Source: an uncultured Hellea sp.
Lineage (GTDB): Bacteria; Pseudomonadota; Alphaproteobacteria; Caulobacterales; Maricaulaceae
DNA: 64,000 nucleotides
Direction of reading: 5' to 3'
NCBI GenBank assembly: GCA_938007935.1
Contig: CALLMD010000015.1
Coordinates: 22,558-86,557 of the forward strand
Of this stretch, positions 17,014-26,358 are shown one piece after another; position 1 is the first letter of the stretch, and the number at the start of each line of letters is the position of its first letter. The position numbers and the translations under genes are program-made. The notes under the pieces were generated by a model. The model was not told where the DNA came from and made no database searches. It worked only from the letters and a program-made list of their open reading frames with translations.

Positions 17014-17904
17014 ATGACAGAAATGTTTACAATGCCCTTTGCTGGCGGAACTCTTGACCATGCCGAGACCAAACGTTCTGGGGAAGAACTACAGAAATTT
17101 GTCACAGACCCTAACGCCCAGTGCCTAGTTTATTTCAAGGGCATGCCAGCCCTTGAGGAGGATGGAGGCCTAACATTTATCCATCCCTCAGATCTTATAG
17201 GACGCGACTTACAAGACCCCGGCCCTATCTTTTTAGGCCTAAATGACAATATACCCGTATTTGCCGCAGCTGTCGCTCACCCTGAAGATTTAGCCCCTGC
17301 GGAAAGTTTTCAAAATATGCGCGCGATTGCTGGCCGTCTCGACCTCATCGAGTTAGCTCTGGCAGGACGCGCAAAATCCTTACTGGATTGGCATTATACC
17401 CATCGGTTTTGCGCGAATTGTGGAAGTCTATCACATGGCGCAGATGGCGGCCAAAAACGTCAATGCCCTGAATGTGACACAGAACATTTCCCCCGCGTAA
17501 ACCCCGTTGTCATTATGCTGATTATATCTGGAGATAAGGTTTTACTTGGGCGCGGTCATGGCTGGCCTGAAGGGTTCATGTCAGCTTTAGCAGGCTTTGT
17601 CTCTCCCGGTGAAACCATAGAGGAAGCCACTATCAGGGAAACATTTGAAGAAGTTGGTATTAAAGTCAAAAATGTTGAATATATTTTTAGTCAGCCCTGG
17701 CCATTTCCAAGTCAGCTGATGATGGGTGTCACTTGCATAGCGGAGACAGAAAATATTGTTCTTGATAAAGCCGAGCTTGAAGAAGCCAAATGGTTTTCCA
17801 AAGATGAGGTAAAAGCCGTCTTTGCCAAAGAAAGCGACGTTTTTATGCGCCCGCCCAGATTTACAATCGCGCATCAATTATTGCGGCATTGGATCAAGAG
17901 TTAG
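17014..17904 (+). CDS. nudC: NAD(+) diphosphatase NudC
   Basis: Nudix hydrolase (296 aa) that cleaves NADH/NAD to NMN and AMP and, in some bacteria, removes NAD caps from RNA. The zinc ribbon has Cys133, Cys136, Cys151 and Cys154. The Nudix box GFVSPGETIEEATIRETFEEVGI (about residues 194-216) matches GX5EX7REUXEEXGU. The NudC-specific SQPWPFPSQLMM follows downstream. AAGGAC is the ribosome site. It is convergent with the YHS-domain gene. Confidence 0.95.
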   Translation: MTEMFTMPFAGGTLDHAETKRSGEELQKFVTDPNAQCLVYFKGMPALEEDGGLTFIHPSDLIGRDLQDPGPIFLGLNDNIPVFAAAVAHPEDLAPAESFQNMRAIAGRLDLIELALAGRAKSLLDWHYTHRFCANCGSLSHGADGGQKRQCPECDTEHFPRVNPVVIMLIISGDKVLLGRGHGWPEGFMSALAGFVSPGETIEEATIRETFEEVGIKVKNVEYIFSQPWPFPSQLMMGVTCIAETENIVLDKAELEEAKWFSKDEVKAVFAKESDVFMRPPRFTIAHQLLRHWIKS

Positions 17905-17923
17905 AATCGTTCAAAAAGTGTGC

Positions 17924-18367
17924 CTAATCATTGAGAATATCGGGCCACTCTAGGTCTGCTTGCTCAATAAATCCACTTACGTCTTTTTCCCAGCGTCGTT
18001 TTATGCGTGCATTAAAATTAATGTAAAGCTTTCCATCCTCTACGGTCCAATGTTTTGGAGAACCTTTTGCCAGTTTTCCTTTTGCGATCGCCCACGCACA
18101 ATAACCGCCATATTGAGGCAGAAAAGCATCGGGGTTAGTTTTGAATAATTCAAGATTTCCACGTGTGCTAAAGCGCCATTCAGCTCCTTGATAGTCATAT
18201 GAATATTTTGCCTTACCTTGATTAGGCTTCCCAGAGAAAAAGCTCACCGGATCATATCCACTCACAGCGAGATTATTTTTCCAAGAGGTGTAAATCGCAG
18301 GGCTATCCGCAAAAGCTTGAACTGGGACGAAAAACAGCAAACATAAAGTGAGAAGAATGGTTTTCAT
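17924..18367 (-). CDS. YHS-domain periplasmic protein
   Basis: A 147-aa secreted protein. A signal peptide (MKTILLTLCLLFFVPVQAFA) is followed by one YHS-like domain in the order AVSGYDPVSFF, YDYQGAEWRFST, NLELFKTNPDAFLPQYGGYCAWAIA and HWTVEDGKLYINFNA. The family is widespread in proteobacteria and is thought to bind metal or small ligands; the Cys in GGYCAWA is conserved. No function can be assigned. It lies downstream of pheA on the same strand but with a 42-bp gap, and convergent with nudC. Confidence 0.85.
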   Translation of the reverse strand: MKTILLTLCLLFFVPVQAFADSPAIYTSWKNNLAVSGYDPVSFFSGKPNQGKAKYSYDYQGAEWRFSTRGNLELFKTNPDAFLPQYGGYCAWAIAKGKLAKGSPKHWTVEDGKLYINFNARIKRRWEKDVSGFIEQADLEWPDILND

Positions 18368-18409
18368 GAGGTCAATATAGGATGCCTTCGCAATTAATCC
18401 AAATCACAG

Positions 18410-19258
18410 CTAGCTTGACGCCTGCCCTTTCCTCAAATCATCCGCGGGATAAGTTCCCAATATTGTCACATTTTCAGTGAAAAAGGAGAGCTCTTCCAAG
18501 GCATGCTTCATAGCGTCGTCATCAGGATGCCCTTCAACATCTGCGTAAAATTGCGCTGCAGAAAATGATCCGCCCACCATATAACTTTCTAATTTAGTCA
18601 TATTAACGCCGTTTGTTGCAAAGCCGCCCAAGGCTTTGTACAAAGCCGAAGGCACAGAGCGAACTTTGAAGACAAAACTCGTAACAACGGGGACGCCTCC
18701 TGCCGCTATGTCTAACGGGGTTTCAGATAAAGTTAAAAACCGTGTTGTATTGTGGGCTGCATCTTCGATATCAGCTGCTAAAACATTCAAACCGTATGTT
18801 TCCCCCGCAACTATCGAGGCTATAGCGGCAACCGACTTATTTCCCAATTCAGACACAGCTTTAGCCGCACCCGCCGTGTCTGTATCCACAATCGGTTTTA
18901 TACCCATTCTCGAAAGTCTTTTTCTGACTTGCCCTAAAGCCATAGGGTGGGATCTAGCGATTTTAATATCTGCTAATTTTGCCCCTTTGACTGCCAATAA
19001 TTGATGATGGATAGGTAAATAGTTTTCACCAATAATGTGAAGCCCACCTTCCGGCAGAAGATGATAAATATCCGATACGCGACCTGCCACAGTATTCTCA
19101 ACAGGTATCATAGCCAGCTTAGCCTGCCCAGATTGCACGGCCTTAAAGGCTTCAGCAAAACTTGCGCATGGTAGCGGAGTCAAATCAGGGTAGAACTTTA
19201 AACAAGCTAAATGGGAGTAAGCTCCAATTTCACCTTGAAAGACAATAACGCTAGACAT
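18410..19258 (-). CDS. pheA: prephenate dehydratase
   Basis: Monofunctional prephenate dehydratase (282 aa) converting prephenate to phenylpyruvate in phenylalanine synthesis. The N-terminal periplasmic-binding-like catalytic domain begins IVFQGEIGAYSHLAC and includes the catalytic TRFLTLS motif. A C-terminal ACT domain includes GVNMTKLESYMVGGSF, where the regulatory ESRP of other classes is ESYM, as in other alphaproteobacteria. No chorismate mutase domain is fused. ATG 19258 is chosen over TTG 19264; ACGGA lies upstream. Feedback control by phenylalanine through the ACT domain is expected. It is divergent from the cytochrome c gene. Confidence 0.94.
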   Translation of the reverse strand: MSSVIVFQGEIGAYSHLACLKFYPDLTPLPCASFAEAFKAVQSGQAKLAMIPVENTVAGRVSDIYHLLPEGGLHIIGENYLPIHHQLLAVKGAKLADIKIARSHPMALGQVRKRLSRMGIKPIVDTDTAGAAKAVSELGNKSVAAIASIVAGETYGLNVLAADIEDAAHNTTRFLTLSETPLDIAAGGVPVVTSFVFKVRSVPSALYKALGGFATNGVNMTKLESYMVGGSFSAAQFYADVEGHPDDDAMKHALEELSFFTENVTILGTYPADDLRKGQASS

Positions 19259-19408
19259 ATTCAAATCCGTAACTCTTTGGCCGCCCTTTAAGCCTTTGCG
19301 ACCCTTCGCCGCAAGCGGTTTTAAGTTTGCTTTTCTAAGATATGTTTATAAAAGGCGCGTAATTGCTGACTGAAAGAGTCGGCTAGTGAAGACCCGAAGG
19401 AATGCCAA

Positions 19409-20026
19409 ATGGACGAGCTTGGTTTTAACAAAATTGCTGGAGCCGTTTTGGCAACCGCATTAGGCGTGATGATGATCCGTGAAGTCCCGCATCTGCTTAT
19501 GCATTCTAGCGCGCCTGAGACGCCCGTCTATCAAGTCGGCCCAATTGTTCAAGAAGGCGGCGAGGCAGACGCCGTTGAAGCGCCGTTCCCGAGTCCGGAG
19601 TTTATAGCTTCAATGGACGCGACGCGGGGCGCTAAAGTTTTCAAAAAATGTACGTCTTGTCACAACGCTGACAATGGCGGCGCTAATGGCACTGGACCAA
19701 ATTTATGGAATGTGGTCGGAAACAAGACTGCGGCCAAAGCGGGCTTTAAATACTCATCTGCCATGACAAATACCGGCTTCGCTTGGGATTATGAGAACTT
19801 GAACGGATATTTAGAAAAACCTACAAAATATGTTTCTGGCACCAATATGAATTTTATCGGGCTGAAAAAAGAAAAAGACCGCGCAGCCGTAATTGAATAT
19901 CTACGCATCGCTTCTGACGCCCCAATCGCTCGACCCGTTGCAGCACAAGCGCCACTAACTGACATCGTTCAAGAAGACGTCGCGCCTCAAGAAGATTCAC
20001 CGGAAAAAGAGGATAGCGGAAACTAA
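19409..20026 (+). CDS. membrane-anchored class I cytochrome c (CycM/c552-like)
   Basis: A 205-aa protein with an uncleaved N-terminal hydrophobic anchor (residues 6-24), an acidic linker and a c-type heme domain. CTSCH binds heme, TGPNLWNVVGN is the family turn, and YVSGTNMNFIGL carries the axial Met ligand. An Ala/Pro/acidic tail follows. This layout matches CycM, which carries electrons from the bc1 complex to aa3 oxidase in alphaproteobacteria. GAAGGA precedes the ATG. It is commonly found next to pheA in alphaproteobacteria, as here. The stop overlaps the convergent NlpC/P60 gene by 4 bp. Confidence 0.9.
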   Translation: MDELGFNKIAGAVLATALGVMMIREVPHLLMHSSAPETPVYQVGPIVQEGGEADAVEAPFPSPEFIASMDATRGAKVFKKCTSCHNADNGGANGTGPNLWNVVGNKTAAKAGFKYSSAMTNTGFAWDYENLNGYLEKPTKYVSGTNMNFIGLKKEKDRAAVIEYLRIASDAPIARPVAAQAPLTDIVQEDVAPQEDSPEKEDSGN

Positions 20027-20856
20027 AGCCGCTTAATAGCGGTTATCGGACCGCCGCCATTTTCTAAAATACGCCTGACTGCCATTTTAAGGGGCTCAGC
20101 CTCAACTGACATATGAAATGCATTTGCGTGGATCATTTGTCTAGATGAAATCATGATCCCTACATGACCTTTCCAAAAAACAAGATCCCCGCGCTTTAAC
20201 CCGCTTTGTTTAAATGGAAGCTTACTTCCCAGAAATTTTTCTTGCTGATCGCTATCGCGCGGCGCGTCTGTTCCTATGGCTCTTAAAGATGATTGTACAA
20301 GACCAGAGCAATCAAGTCCCATTGTACTAATCCCGCCCCAAATATATGGTAATCCAAGATGACGCTCAGCGATATCAACATAGTCAGATGACGAACTAGG
20401 CTCGCGGCGCTTTTTGTGGTGGTTATGGTGAACAAACCCACCAGTAATGAGTTCGCCAAAGTCGCCGTCCTTAGCGATATTTGTAATTTTTATAAGCGCG
20501 CCCAATGGCAAGAAATTCCTAATAGGGCTTTTAATATTGGCGCTAGAAAAGACTGGCGCCCTTATTGCACTCACAACACAATTAGCTCTTATAGTTTCAG
20601 CATTTAGATCTTTGAGGGAAACAAATCCAACATACCCCTTTTGCCTTGAACCCGCTATCGGTGAACAGGCTTGTCCCCAAGCCCAATTTTTATTTATCTC
20701 ATAGACATCAAAATTTTGCCCAAAGAGAAGCTGCGTATCGAGACCAGAACGGCGGCTATTGCGGCGATGTAGCGGCGCAATGGTAGAACTCACCCTATAA
20801 CGGCCTAAGCGCGGCCCTTTTGACTTTGGAATATAGGTCCGGGGGTCCCGCGCCAT
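20023..20856 (-). CDS. NlpC/P60-family cell wall hydrolase with SH3-like domains
   Basis: A 277-aa putative peptidoglycan endopeptidase. The N-terminal half resembles bacterial SH3b repeats (SSTIAPLHRRNS..., YVGFVSLKDL). The C-terminal NlpC/P60 domain has the catalytic Cys in GLDCSGLVQ, the His in GHVGIMI and a following HANAFHMSVE. No signal peptide is visible, which is usual for this alphaproteobacterial family and leaves export uncertain. The ATG at 20856 overlaps the MarR stop by one base (TGATG), so the two genes are translationally coupled. Homologues often sit beside leucyl aminopeptidase, which is 1.6 kb away here. Confidence 0.86.
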   Translation of the reverse strand: MARDPRTYIPKSKGPRLGRYRVSSTIAPLHRRNSRRSGLDTQLLFGQNFDVYEINKNWAWGQACSPIAGSRQKGYVGFVSLKDLNAETIRANCVVSAIRAPVFSSANIKSPIRNFLPLGALIKITNIAKDGDFGELITGGFVHHNHHKKRREPSSSSDYVDIAERHLGLPYIWGGISTMGLDCSGLVQSSLRAIGTDAPRDSDQQEKFLGSKLPFKQSGLKRGDLVFWKGHVGIMISSRQMIHANAFHMSVEAEPLKMAVRRILENGGGPITAIKRL

Positions 20857-21245
20857 CACGCAGCGATAGACATTGTCTGAGTATCAGCTTCAGAATGAAT
20901 AAGGTCGGCAAATTGTTGTAAGTGGAGAATTCCGCCCGTTGTCCGCTTTACGATAATGGAGCGCTTATCTCTAAGATCAGGTGCACGCTCCACAAACCCA
21001 TATCGCGTTAAAGTATCTAGAGCGCGCGTAATAACAGCTTTAGTCACACTCAGCCTATCGGCTAATGATTTTACAGTATGAGCTTTGTCTTCCAAATAAA
21101 CTGTCATCAAAATAGCCATTTGACGAGAAGACAAATCTGGGCCTTTCATCGTGACCGAAGCCAAAATTACGCGGTGCCACAATGCGAGAGATTCTTTTCG
21201 AGTTGGTCTTGATATTTTTGAACTCGCCCGCATCTCGCCCTTCAT
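20856..21245 (-). CDS. MarR-family transcriptional regulator
   Basis: Winged-helix protein of 129 aa. Visible elements are LSSRQMAILMTVYLE, HTVKSLADRLSVTKAVITRALDTLTRYGFVER (recognition helix) and DLRDKRSIIVKRT (wing), typical of MarR proteins. Perfect AAGGAGA lies just before the ATG. It is coupled to the downstream NlpC/P60 gene by a one-base overlap, so it may act on cell-wall remodelling or simply autoregulate this pair. The ligand is unknown. Confidence 0.85.
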   Translation of the reverse strand: MKGEMRASSKISRPTRKESLALWHRVILASVTMKGPDLSSRQMAILMTVYLEDKAHTVKSLADRLSVTKAVITRALDTLTRYGFVERAPDLRDKRSIIVKRTTGGILHLQQFADLIHSEADTQTMSIAA

Positions 21246-21433
21246 TCTCCTTGAAACAAATCACTTGTAACTACGAATCGCACAGACAGATTCACAGCGT
21301 CAAGGTTTCATTTTTGAATACATATGATTTTGAGATAAACTCCTGTTTTGAAAGCGGAATTTTAACGATTTTCACCTAAGAAGTATCAAATTTGCCCCTT
21401 ATATGAACAAAAATAACTTTGAATAACCTCCAA

Positions 21434-22528
21434 ATGCCGACAGTCAATGATAACAAATGGGTTGAAATGCCTTTAAAACGGCTAAATGCCGTGCGGACAT
21501 TTGTGGTCGCCTTGATTGCAATTGGTTATGCCTCGACAATGTCACATCTTGGTCCAAACCAAGAATTTCTGCGTCATTTGGGTTATGATCCTAGCTGGTT
21601 TGGGATTCAAATATTGTTCTGCTTATCTGGTTATCTAGCCTTACGGAGTCTATCAAGACACGGCTCTTCCTTGCGATATCTTATGTCTCGAATATTTCGC
21701 AATGTACCGCTTTTGATAGCCTACACCTTTGCTGCTGTAAGCGTAATTTACCCTGTATTTTGTGCGCCTGGTGAAAGTTTCGCGCAAAGCATTCCAAAAT
21801 TATCGTCCTATTTTTTTAAAACAGTTCTTTTCATTGATCCTGGCACCCAACTGCCGGGCTTACTTGATGAGGCCAAATATATGTGCCTCATTCAAGGGGC
21901 AATTTGGACTTTCAAGTGGGGTGCAATCGCTCACATTTGCATGGCTCTTGGATGGCGTTTTGGATTGTTAAAATCAAAACATGTTTTACTTGGTTTAGCT
22001 TTGCTCGCTACGGCTGGATATATTGCGCTGACTTTTTGGGCGGTTAATTCTGGGCGAGACCAACTCGCACCTATATTTTTGGCCCTGCGCTTAGGCTATG
22101 CGTTCCTGGCAGGAGCAGCATTATGGGGTTGGCAAAATAAGTTGCCAAAGACAGCACATGGTAAAATTACTTTACTGGCAGCACTTATGGGATCTGCCAC
22201 GATACATTATTTCGTATTACCTTGGACGCCTTTAATTGAGGTGCTAGGTACAGCGTTTTGGACATATGCAGCTGTTCTCTTAATTCAAACACCAATGAAG
22301 TTTACAAACTGGATGAATAATTGGCCTAACTTTGTACTCGGACTGTACATCGGTAATTGGCCCGTTTGCCAACTTTTGATTAAAACTTATCCTGATATGC
22401 ATGGCTGGCCACTTATCTATATAACCTTAGGCGTAACAACTCTATTGGCTATTCTTACGCATGCAGCGATTTCTGGCCATATCAACCGATGGGCGGCAAC
22501 AGCGTTACGCAGAGAAGTCACCATTTAG
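21434..22528 (+). CDS. acyltransferase family 3 (OafA/NodX-like) membrane protein
   Basis: Polytopic protein (364 aa) resembling O-acyltransferases that acetylate or succinylate extracellular glycans. It shows the family FxLSGYL motif as IQILFCLSGYLALRSLSRH and an RIFRNVP segment corresponding to the usual RRxxRI[WY]P. About ten hydrophobic segments are present. The usual N-terminal catalytic-region His appears as STMSHLG. Ten residues before it, LKRLNAVRTFVVALI matches the common RLDGLRGLA opening. ATG 21434 is preferred over TTG 21419; no clear ribosome site is visible. The 3' end overlaps the convergent aminopeptidase gene by 24 bp. Confidence 0.7.
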   Translation: MPTVNDNKWVEMPLKRLNAVRTFVVALIAIGYASTMSHLGPNQEFLRHLGYDPSWFGIQILFCLSGYLALRSLSRHGSSLRYLMSRIFRNVPLLIAYTFAAVSVIYPVFCAPGESFAQSIPKLSSYFFKTVLFIDPGTQLPGLLDEAKYMCLIQGAIWTFKWGAIAHICMALGWRFGLLKSKHVLLGLALLATAGYIALTFWAVNSGRDQLAPIFLALRLGYAFLAGAALWGWQNKLPKTAHGKITLLAALMGSATIHYFVLPWTPLIEVLGTAFWTYAAVLLIQTPMKFTNWMNNWPNFVLGLYIGNWPVCQLLIKTYPDMHGWPLIYITLGVTTLLAILTHAAISGHINRWAATALRREVTI

Positions 22529-23917
22529 TCCGCCTGCTTTAAGCCAGTGATATAAGGCTCTTACAGCAAACATATCTCCGCCTTTAGGATGACCAGGACG
22601 CGCGGTAGGTGTCCAGCCATAAACATCAAAATGCATCCACGGAACATCTCCAACAAAGCGCTCTAAAAACAAGGCCGCCGTGACTGAACCCGCAAACCCT
22701 CCGCCTGCATTCTTCATATCCGCTATTGGAGAGCTGAGCATAGAATTATAGGATTGCCATAGCGGCATGGGCCATATGGGATCGGCCTGTCGCTTGGCTT
22801 GGGTCATAACCCCCTCAACTGGATTTTCACGGTTCGAAAAAAACGGTGGTAATGTCGGGCCAAGAGCTACACGCGCAGCGCCTGTGAGCGTTGCGAAATT
22901 TATCATCAATTGCGGGTCTGACTCAGAGGCCTTTGTTAAGGCGTCACCAAGCACTAACCTCCCCTCAGCATCCGTATTATCAATTTCTACTGTTAGACCT
23001 TTCCTTGAAGAGAGAATATCGCCTGGACGATAGGCTCCAGCTGAAATCGCGTTTTCTGCAATCGCAACAATGCAGTGCAAACGAATGGGAAGTTTATTCG
23101 CCATAATCATCTTGGACAAGGCCAGAGCATGCGCCGCGCCGCCCATATCTTTCTTCATAATACGCGCACCGCTCGCGCTTTTGATATTTAACCCGCCTGT
23201 ATCAAATGTAATGCCCTTGCCTATCACGGCGAGACGCGGATGATCAGGGTCACCCCATTCAAATTCAACGAGCCTAGGCGGTTCATGTGCTGCTCGCCCC
23301 ACAGCATGTATCATCGGATAATTTTGTTTGATTAAGTCATCCCCAATGATAGCCGTTACATCAGCGCCATATTCTGCAGCCAAATCACTTGCCGCTTCAT
23401 GCAGCGCCGCAGGTCCCATATCGCCCGCCGGAATATTAATCAGATCGCGACACAAACGGCTTGCATCAGTCAAAGCAATTATTTCTGACATACGGTCAGT
23501 ATCATCAAGCACAAGCTTTGGAAATTCGGTTTCACTTTGCAGGTAATGTTCAAATTTATAAGCCCCTAACCCCCAGCCTATGGCAGCCAATACAGGGCGC
23601 CAGTCCTCTGGCAAGTACTCAAATTTATAATAGCCTGCTTGTAATTTATGTGAGAGGCCGCCAGCACGAATGGCCCCTTGATCATCTTTATCCGCAGGGC
23701 CGACGCCGTATAGAACCCCCGAGACATCACCTTCTGCATCGGGCAATATTACTATCTGTCCTGCGCTTCCGGAAAATTTGTTTGCAAACGCAAAGGCTTG
23801 TTGGTGTTTGGACAAATTATCTTTAAGTGTGTTCCACTCACTTGGGCGGGCAACATACACCGGAATAACTTTGGCACTTGCCGTAATTTGTTCTGTTGAT
23901 GTAAAAATTGCTGACAT
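22505..23917 (-). CDS. leucyl aminopeptidase family protein (M17)
   Basis: M17 metallo-aminopeptidase of 470 aa. The catalytic C-terminal domain has GKGITFDTGGLNIK, MKKDMGGAAHAL and the signature NTDAEGRLVLGDAL, with the metal-binding Asp/Glu and catalytic Arg. The N-terminal domain is the short alphaproteobacterial form. It removes N-terminal residues from peptides in the cytoplasm as a hexamer. GAGG is placed before the ATG. A sequence resembling a CtrA box lies between it and tadD. Confidence 0.93.
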   Translation of the reverse strand: MSAIFTSTEQITASAKVIPVYVARPSEWNTLKDNLSKHQQAFAFANKFSGSAGQIVILPDAEGDVSGVLYGVGPADKDDQGAIRAGGLSHKLQAGYYKFEYLPEDWRPVLAAIGWGLGAYKFEHYLQSETEFPKLVLDDTDRMSEIIALTDASRLCRDLINIPAGDMGPAALHEAASDLAAEYGADVTAIIGDDLIKQNYPMIHAVGRAAHEPPRLVEFEWGDPDHPRLAVIGKGITFDTGGLNIKSASGARIMKKDMGGAAHALALSKMIMANKLPIRLHCIVAIAENAISAGAYRPGDILSSRKGLTVEIDNTDAEGRLVLGDALTKASESDPQLMINFATLTGAARVALGPTLPPFFSNRENPVEGVMTQAKRQADPIWPMPLWQSYNSMLSSPIADMKNAGGGFAGSVTAALFLERFVGDVPWMHFDVYGWTPTARPGHPKGGDMFAVRALYHWLKAGGLNGDFSA

Positions 23918-23940
23918 TCAAACCTCAAAGCCACGAATTG

Positions 23941-23956
23941 CTAACGTATCGTTAAC
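23941..23956. promoter_or_regulatory. candidate CtrA-like box between aminopeptidase and tadD
   Basis: CTAA-CGTATCG-TTAAC fits the Caulobacter CtrA consensus TTAA-N7-TTAAC with one mismatch. A second GTTAACG follows at 23974-23980, forming an inverted repeat with CGTTAAC at 23950-23956. Pilus genes are CtrA-controlled in Caulobacter. The assignment is by motif only. Confidence 0.3.
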
Positions 23957-24027
23957 TGTCTCTGTTTACGAATGTTAACGAAATCTTATGCTCACGCAAC
24001 ATGTGCCTGAGCGCTAAAGGCTATTAT

Positions 24028-25347
24028 ATGTTTAAATCTGTGTCTTTTCGTTCCCTAATCATATTTTCACTTTCTGCTACGCTTCTGACAAGTTGCGCTT
24101 TAGCGCCAGGTTATACAGAGTCCGAGAAGGAGATTAAACAGTCACTTTCAAGTGATAATTTTCGACCTGCATCACGTGAAATGAGAGACAATATCGGCAC
24201 CCAAGAATTATTTGCTCAGGCCGCGTTTTGGTCGCGTGAATATGAACTCAACCCAGGTGATCTGGAAAGCGCCATAAAACTCTCGGCTGCGGTTCGCAAA
24301 TTAGGCAATCCTCAACGCGCTGTAGAGATTGCTCAAACAACGCGCGCACTATATCCTCGAGACCCATATCTGGCTGCAGAATTTGCAGCCGCGCTTATAG
24401 CCTCTGAGAAAGCCTATGAGGCTATGCAGCCACTAGACAGTGCCTTAAGGTCTGCTCCTGGCTATGCGCGATTATGGTCTTTAAAAGGTGCGGCTCTGGA
24501 TCAACAGGAAGAATATGATCTTGCCAGAAAACATTATGCACGGGCGATGGAAATCACCCCAAATGATCCTAACATTATGGCCAATATCGGCCTAAGTTTT
24601 GCGCTATCTGGTGACCCTCAAACAGCTGAAGGATGGTTACGACGTGCTGTTTCAATTCCTGGTGCCAGCAAAAGCGTTCGTCAGAACCTCTCACTCATAC
24701 TACAGCTTCAAGGCAAGGAAGCAGAAGCGGCCAAATATTCAGGTCAGCCAAAGCTTCGCGGCACAACAATTGTTGGTAAGCCAACAGCTCAAAGACGGGC
24801 TTATTCGAGTTCTACGCCACAAGCCGCTTATAAAGCCCCTGCGCCGCAAACCGCTGCGAATAGCTATACGCGACCATCCTACCCTCAGGCGAGGCAATCA
24901 GGCATACCCGCTTCAGAACGTTCCGCGAATTATAAACCTAGCTATGCGCAAACTGGGCCTAGCGGATATCCGCAAACAACATTACGCACAGGCTCAACAT
25001 TAGCGGGAGAAAACGCAGCTCGCAAAACAACGCCTTTAACAGCATCAGATGCGGCCCGTATGGCAGCTCAAAAGTCACGGGGCAAAATAACTATGCCACT
25101 CGGCGATACTGCAAATGAACACACTAGCGCCCAGAGCTCGGTACTTGCTCAGATCGCAAAAACAATTGGTCCCCAAGCTAGCAACGTGATGCCCAAACGC
25201 TCTTTGCAAGCTAACATGCAATCAGGGTATGAACAGCAAAGACTTCAGTCCTACCAGGCAGGGCCAAACACCCGGCAACAACAAGTCCCCGTGCAATTCC
25301 CTAATAATCAAACTAGGGCTCGCGGAGCGGCGCGGGCTAGGCGCTAG
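24028..25347 (+). CDS. tadD: TadD-like TPR lipoprotein of the tight adherence pilus
   Basis: A 439-aa outer-membrane-type lipoprotein with signal sequence and lipobox LLTSC. Tetratricopeptide repeats occupy residues about 60-215 (for example LWSLKGAALDQQEEYDLARKHYARAMEITPNDPNIMANIGLSFALSG). A long Gln/Pro/Ser/Ala-rich low-complexity tail follows. TadD proteins help place the secretin for Flp pilus secretion. ATG 24028 is chosen: AAAGG upstream and the lipoprotein signal both support it. It converges on tadC, the last gene of the cpa/tad run, so it has its own promoter. Confidence 0.85.
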   Translation: MFKSVSFRSLIIFSLSATLLTSCALAPGYTESEKEIKQSLSSDNFRPASREMRDNIGTQELFAQAAFWSREYELNPGDLESAIKLSAAVRKLGNPQRAVEIAQTTRALYPRDPYLAAEFAAALIASEKAYEAMQPLDSALRSAPGYARLWSLKGAALDQQEEYDLARKHYARAMEITPNDPNIMANIGLSFALSGDPQTAEGWLRRAVSIPGASKSVRQNLSLILQLQGKEAEAAKYSGQPKLRGTTIVGKPTAQRRAYSSSTPQAAYKAPAPQTAANSYTRPSYPQARQSGIPASERSANYKPSYAQTGPSGYPQTTLRTGSTLAGENAARKTTPLTASDAARMAAQKSRGKITMPLGDTANEHTSAQSSVLAQIAKTIGPQASNVMPKRSLQANMQSGYEQQRLQSYQAGPNTRQQQVPVQFPNNQTRARGAARARR

Positions 25348-25385
25348 GTGTTGTTAGACAAAAAATGAATCAGCTCCATTTTAAT

Positions 25386-26348
25386 CTAACCGAGAGCCTG
25401 ACCCATTCTCATGCCGGCTGGCGTAAGGATGATAATAAAAAGTACTGGTAGGAAGAAAAGAATCATAGGAACGGTTAATTTCGCAGGAAGTGAGGCGGCT
25501 TTCTTCTCAGCTTGCATGACGCGCATTTGACGATTTTCATTTGCCATAGTCCTCAACGTATCACCCAGAGGGGTACCATATCTCTCCGCTTGAATGAGAG
25601 CTGTTGCCACAGATCTAATACCCGGATGGTTATTACGGCGAGCTAAATTCTCATATGCGACACGACGACTTGTCAAAAAGGAAAGTTCGGCTGTTGTGAG
25701 TGAAAACTCTTCAGCGAGCTCTACAGAATTTTCTGCCATTTCTTCGGCGACTTTGGCAAAAGCCAATTCGACTGACATTCCAGATTCCACACAAATTAGG
25801 AGTAGATCGAGAGCATCTGGAAAAACCGGCATGATGGATGCCAATCTTTTACCCGCCTTATTTTTAATATAAATGGCTGGAAGGTAGTAACCCGCTGCTG
25901 TGGCGAATATGGTTGCGCCAAAACGCTGAATTAATTCCCACTTACCAACATTTAATCCAATAAAAAAGATTAACCCAATAAGGAACCCTATTATTGGTAG
26001 CGCAAATCTAAAAAAGTAAAATGTATAAATCGGCTTTTGTCCCCGCATTCCGGCTTGGGCCAATTTATCTTTAAGGTCTGAAGCTTCTAATAAACGCTCA
26101 AGGCTAAGTCGATCAACTAGATCTCGAACGAAACCTTTGCTTTCTTTACGTAAACCTTGATCTTGATTTAACTGCTCCAAACGGCTCTGGCGCATGCCAT
26201 CTCGCGCTTCAGCAACAGAATTCATTCGCTTCTTTAGCTTATCTCCCTCAAGCAACGGACTGATTATTATATAAAGCGTTGCGATAACCAATCCCGTAAC
26301 AAGAAGAGACGCAGCGTTTTGGAACATGACGATTGAAGCTGTATCCAT
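25386..26348 (-). CDS. tadC: type II secretion F family protein TadC
   Basis: Inner-membrane platform protein (320 aa) of the Tad/Flp pilus. It has the T2SSF domain (FPDALDLLLICVESGMSVELAFAKVAEEM) with conserved glycine-rich turns and hydrophobic segments near the N-terminus, at 125-165 and at the C-terminus (AKLTVPMILFFLPVLFIIIL). It pairs with TadB to transmit motion from the CpaF ATPase. GGGAG precedes the ATG, 10 bp after tadB. It is the last gene of the minus-strand pilus operon. Confidence 0.94.
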   Translation of the reverse strand: MDTASIVMFQNAASLLVTGLVIATLYIIISPLLEGDKLKKRMNSVAEARDGMRQSRLEQLNQDQGLRKESKGFVRDLVDRLSLERLLEASDLKDKLAQAGMRGQKPIYTFYFFRFALPIIGFLIGLIFFIGLNVGKWELIQRFGATIFATAAGYYLPAIYIKNKAGKRLASIMPVFPDALDLLLICVESGMSVELAFAKVAEEMAENSVELAEEFSLTTAELSFLTSRRVAYENLARRNNHPGIRSVATALIQAERYGTPLGDTLRTMANENRQMRVMQAEKKAASLPAKLTVPMILFFLPVLFIIILTPAGMRMGQALG

Positions 26349-26358
26349 AACCGTCTCC

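Noticed and set aside
18636..19004. 122-aa ORF antisense to pheA
   Set aside because: Complement of the pheA coding sequence with no ribosome site or recognisable motif.
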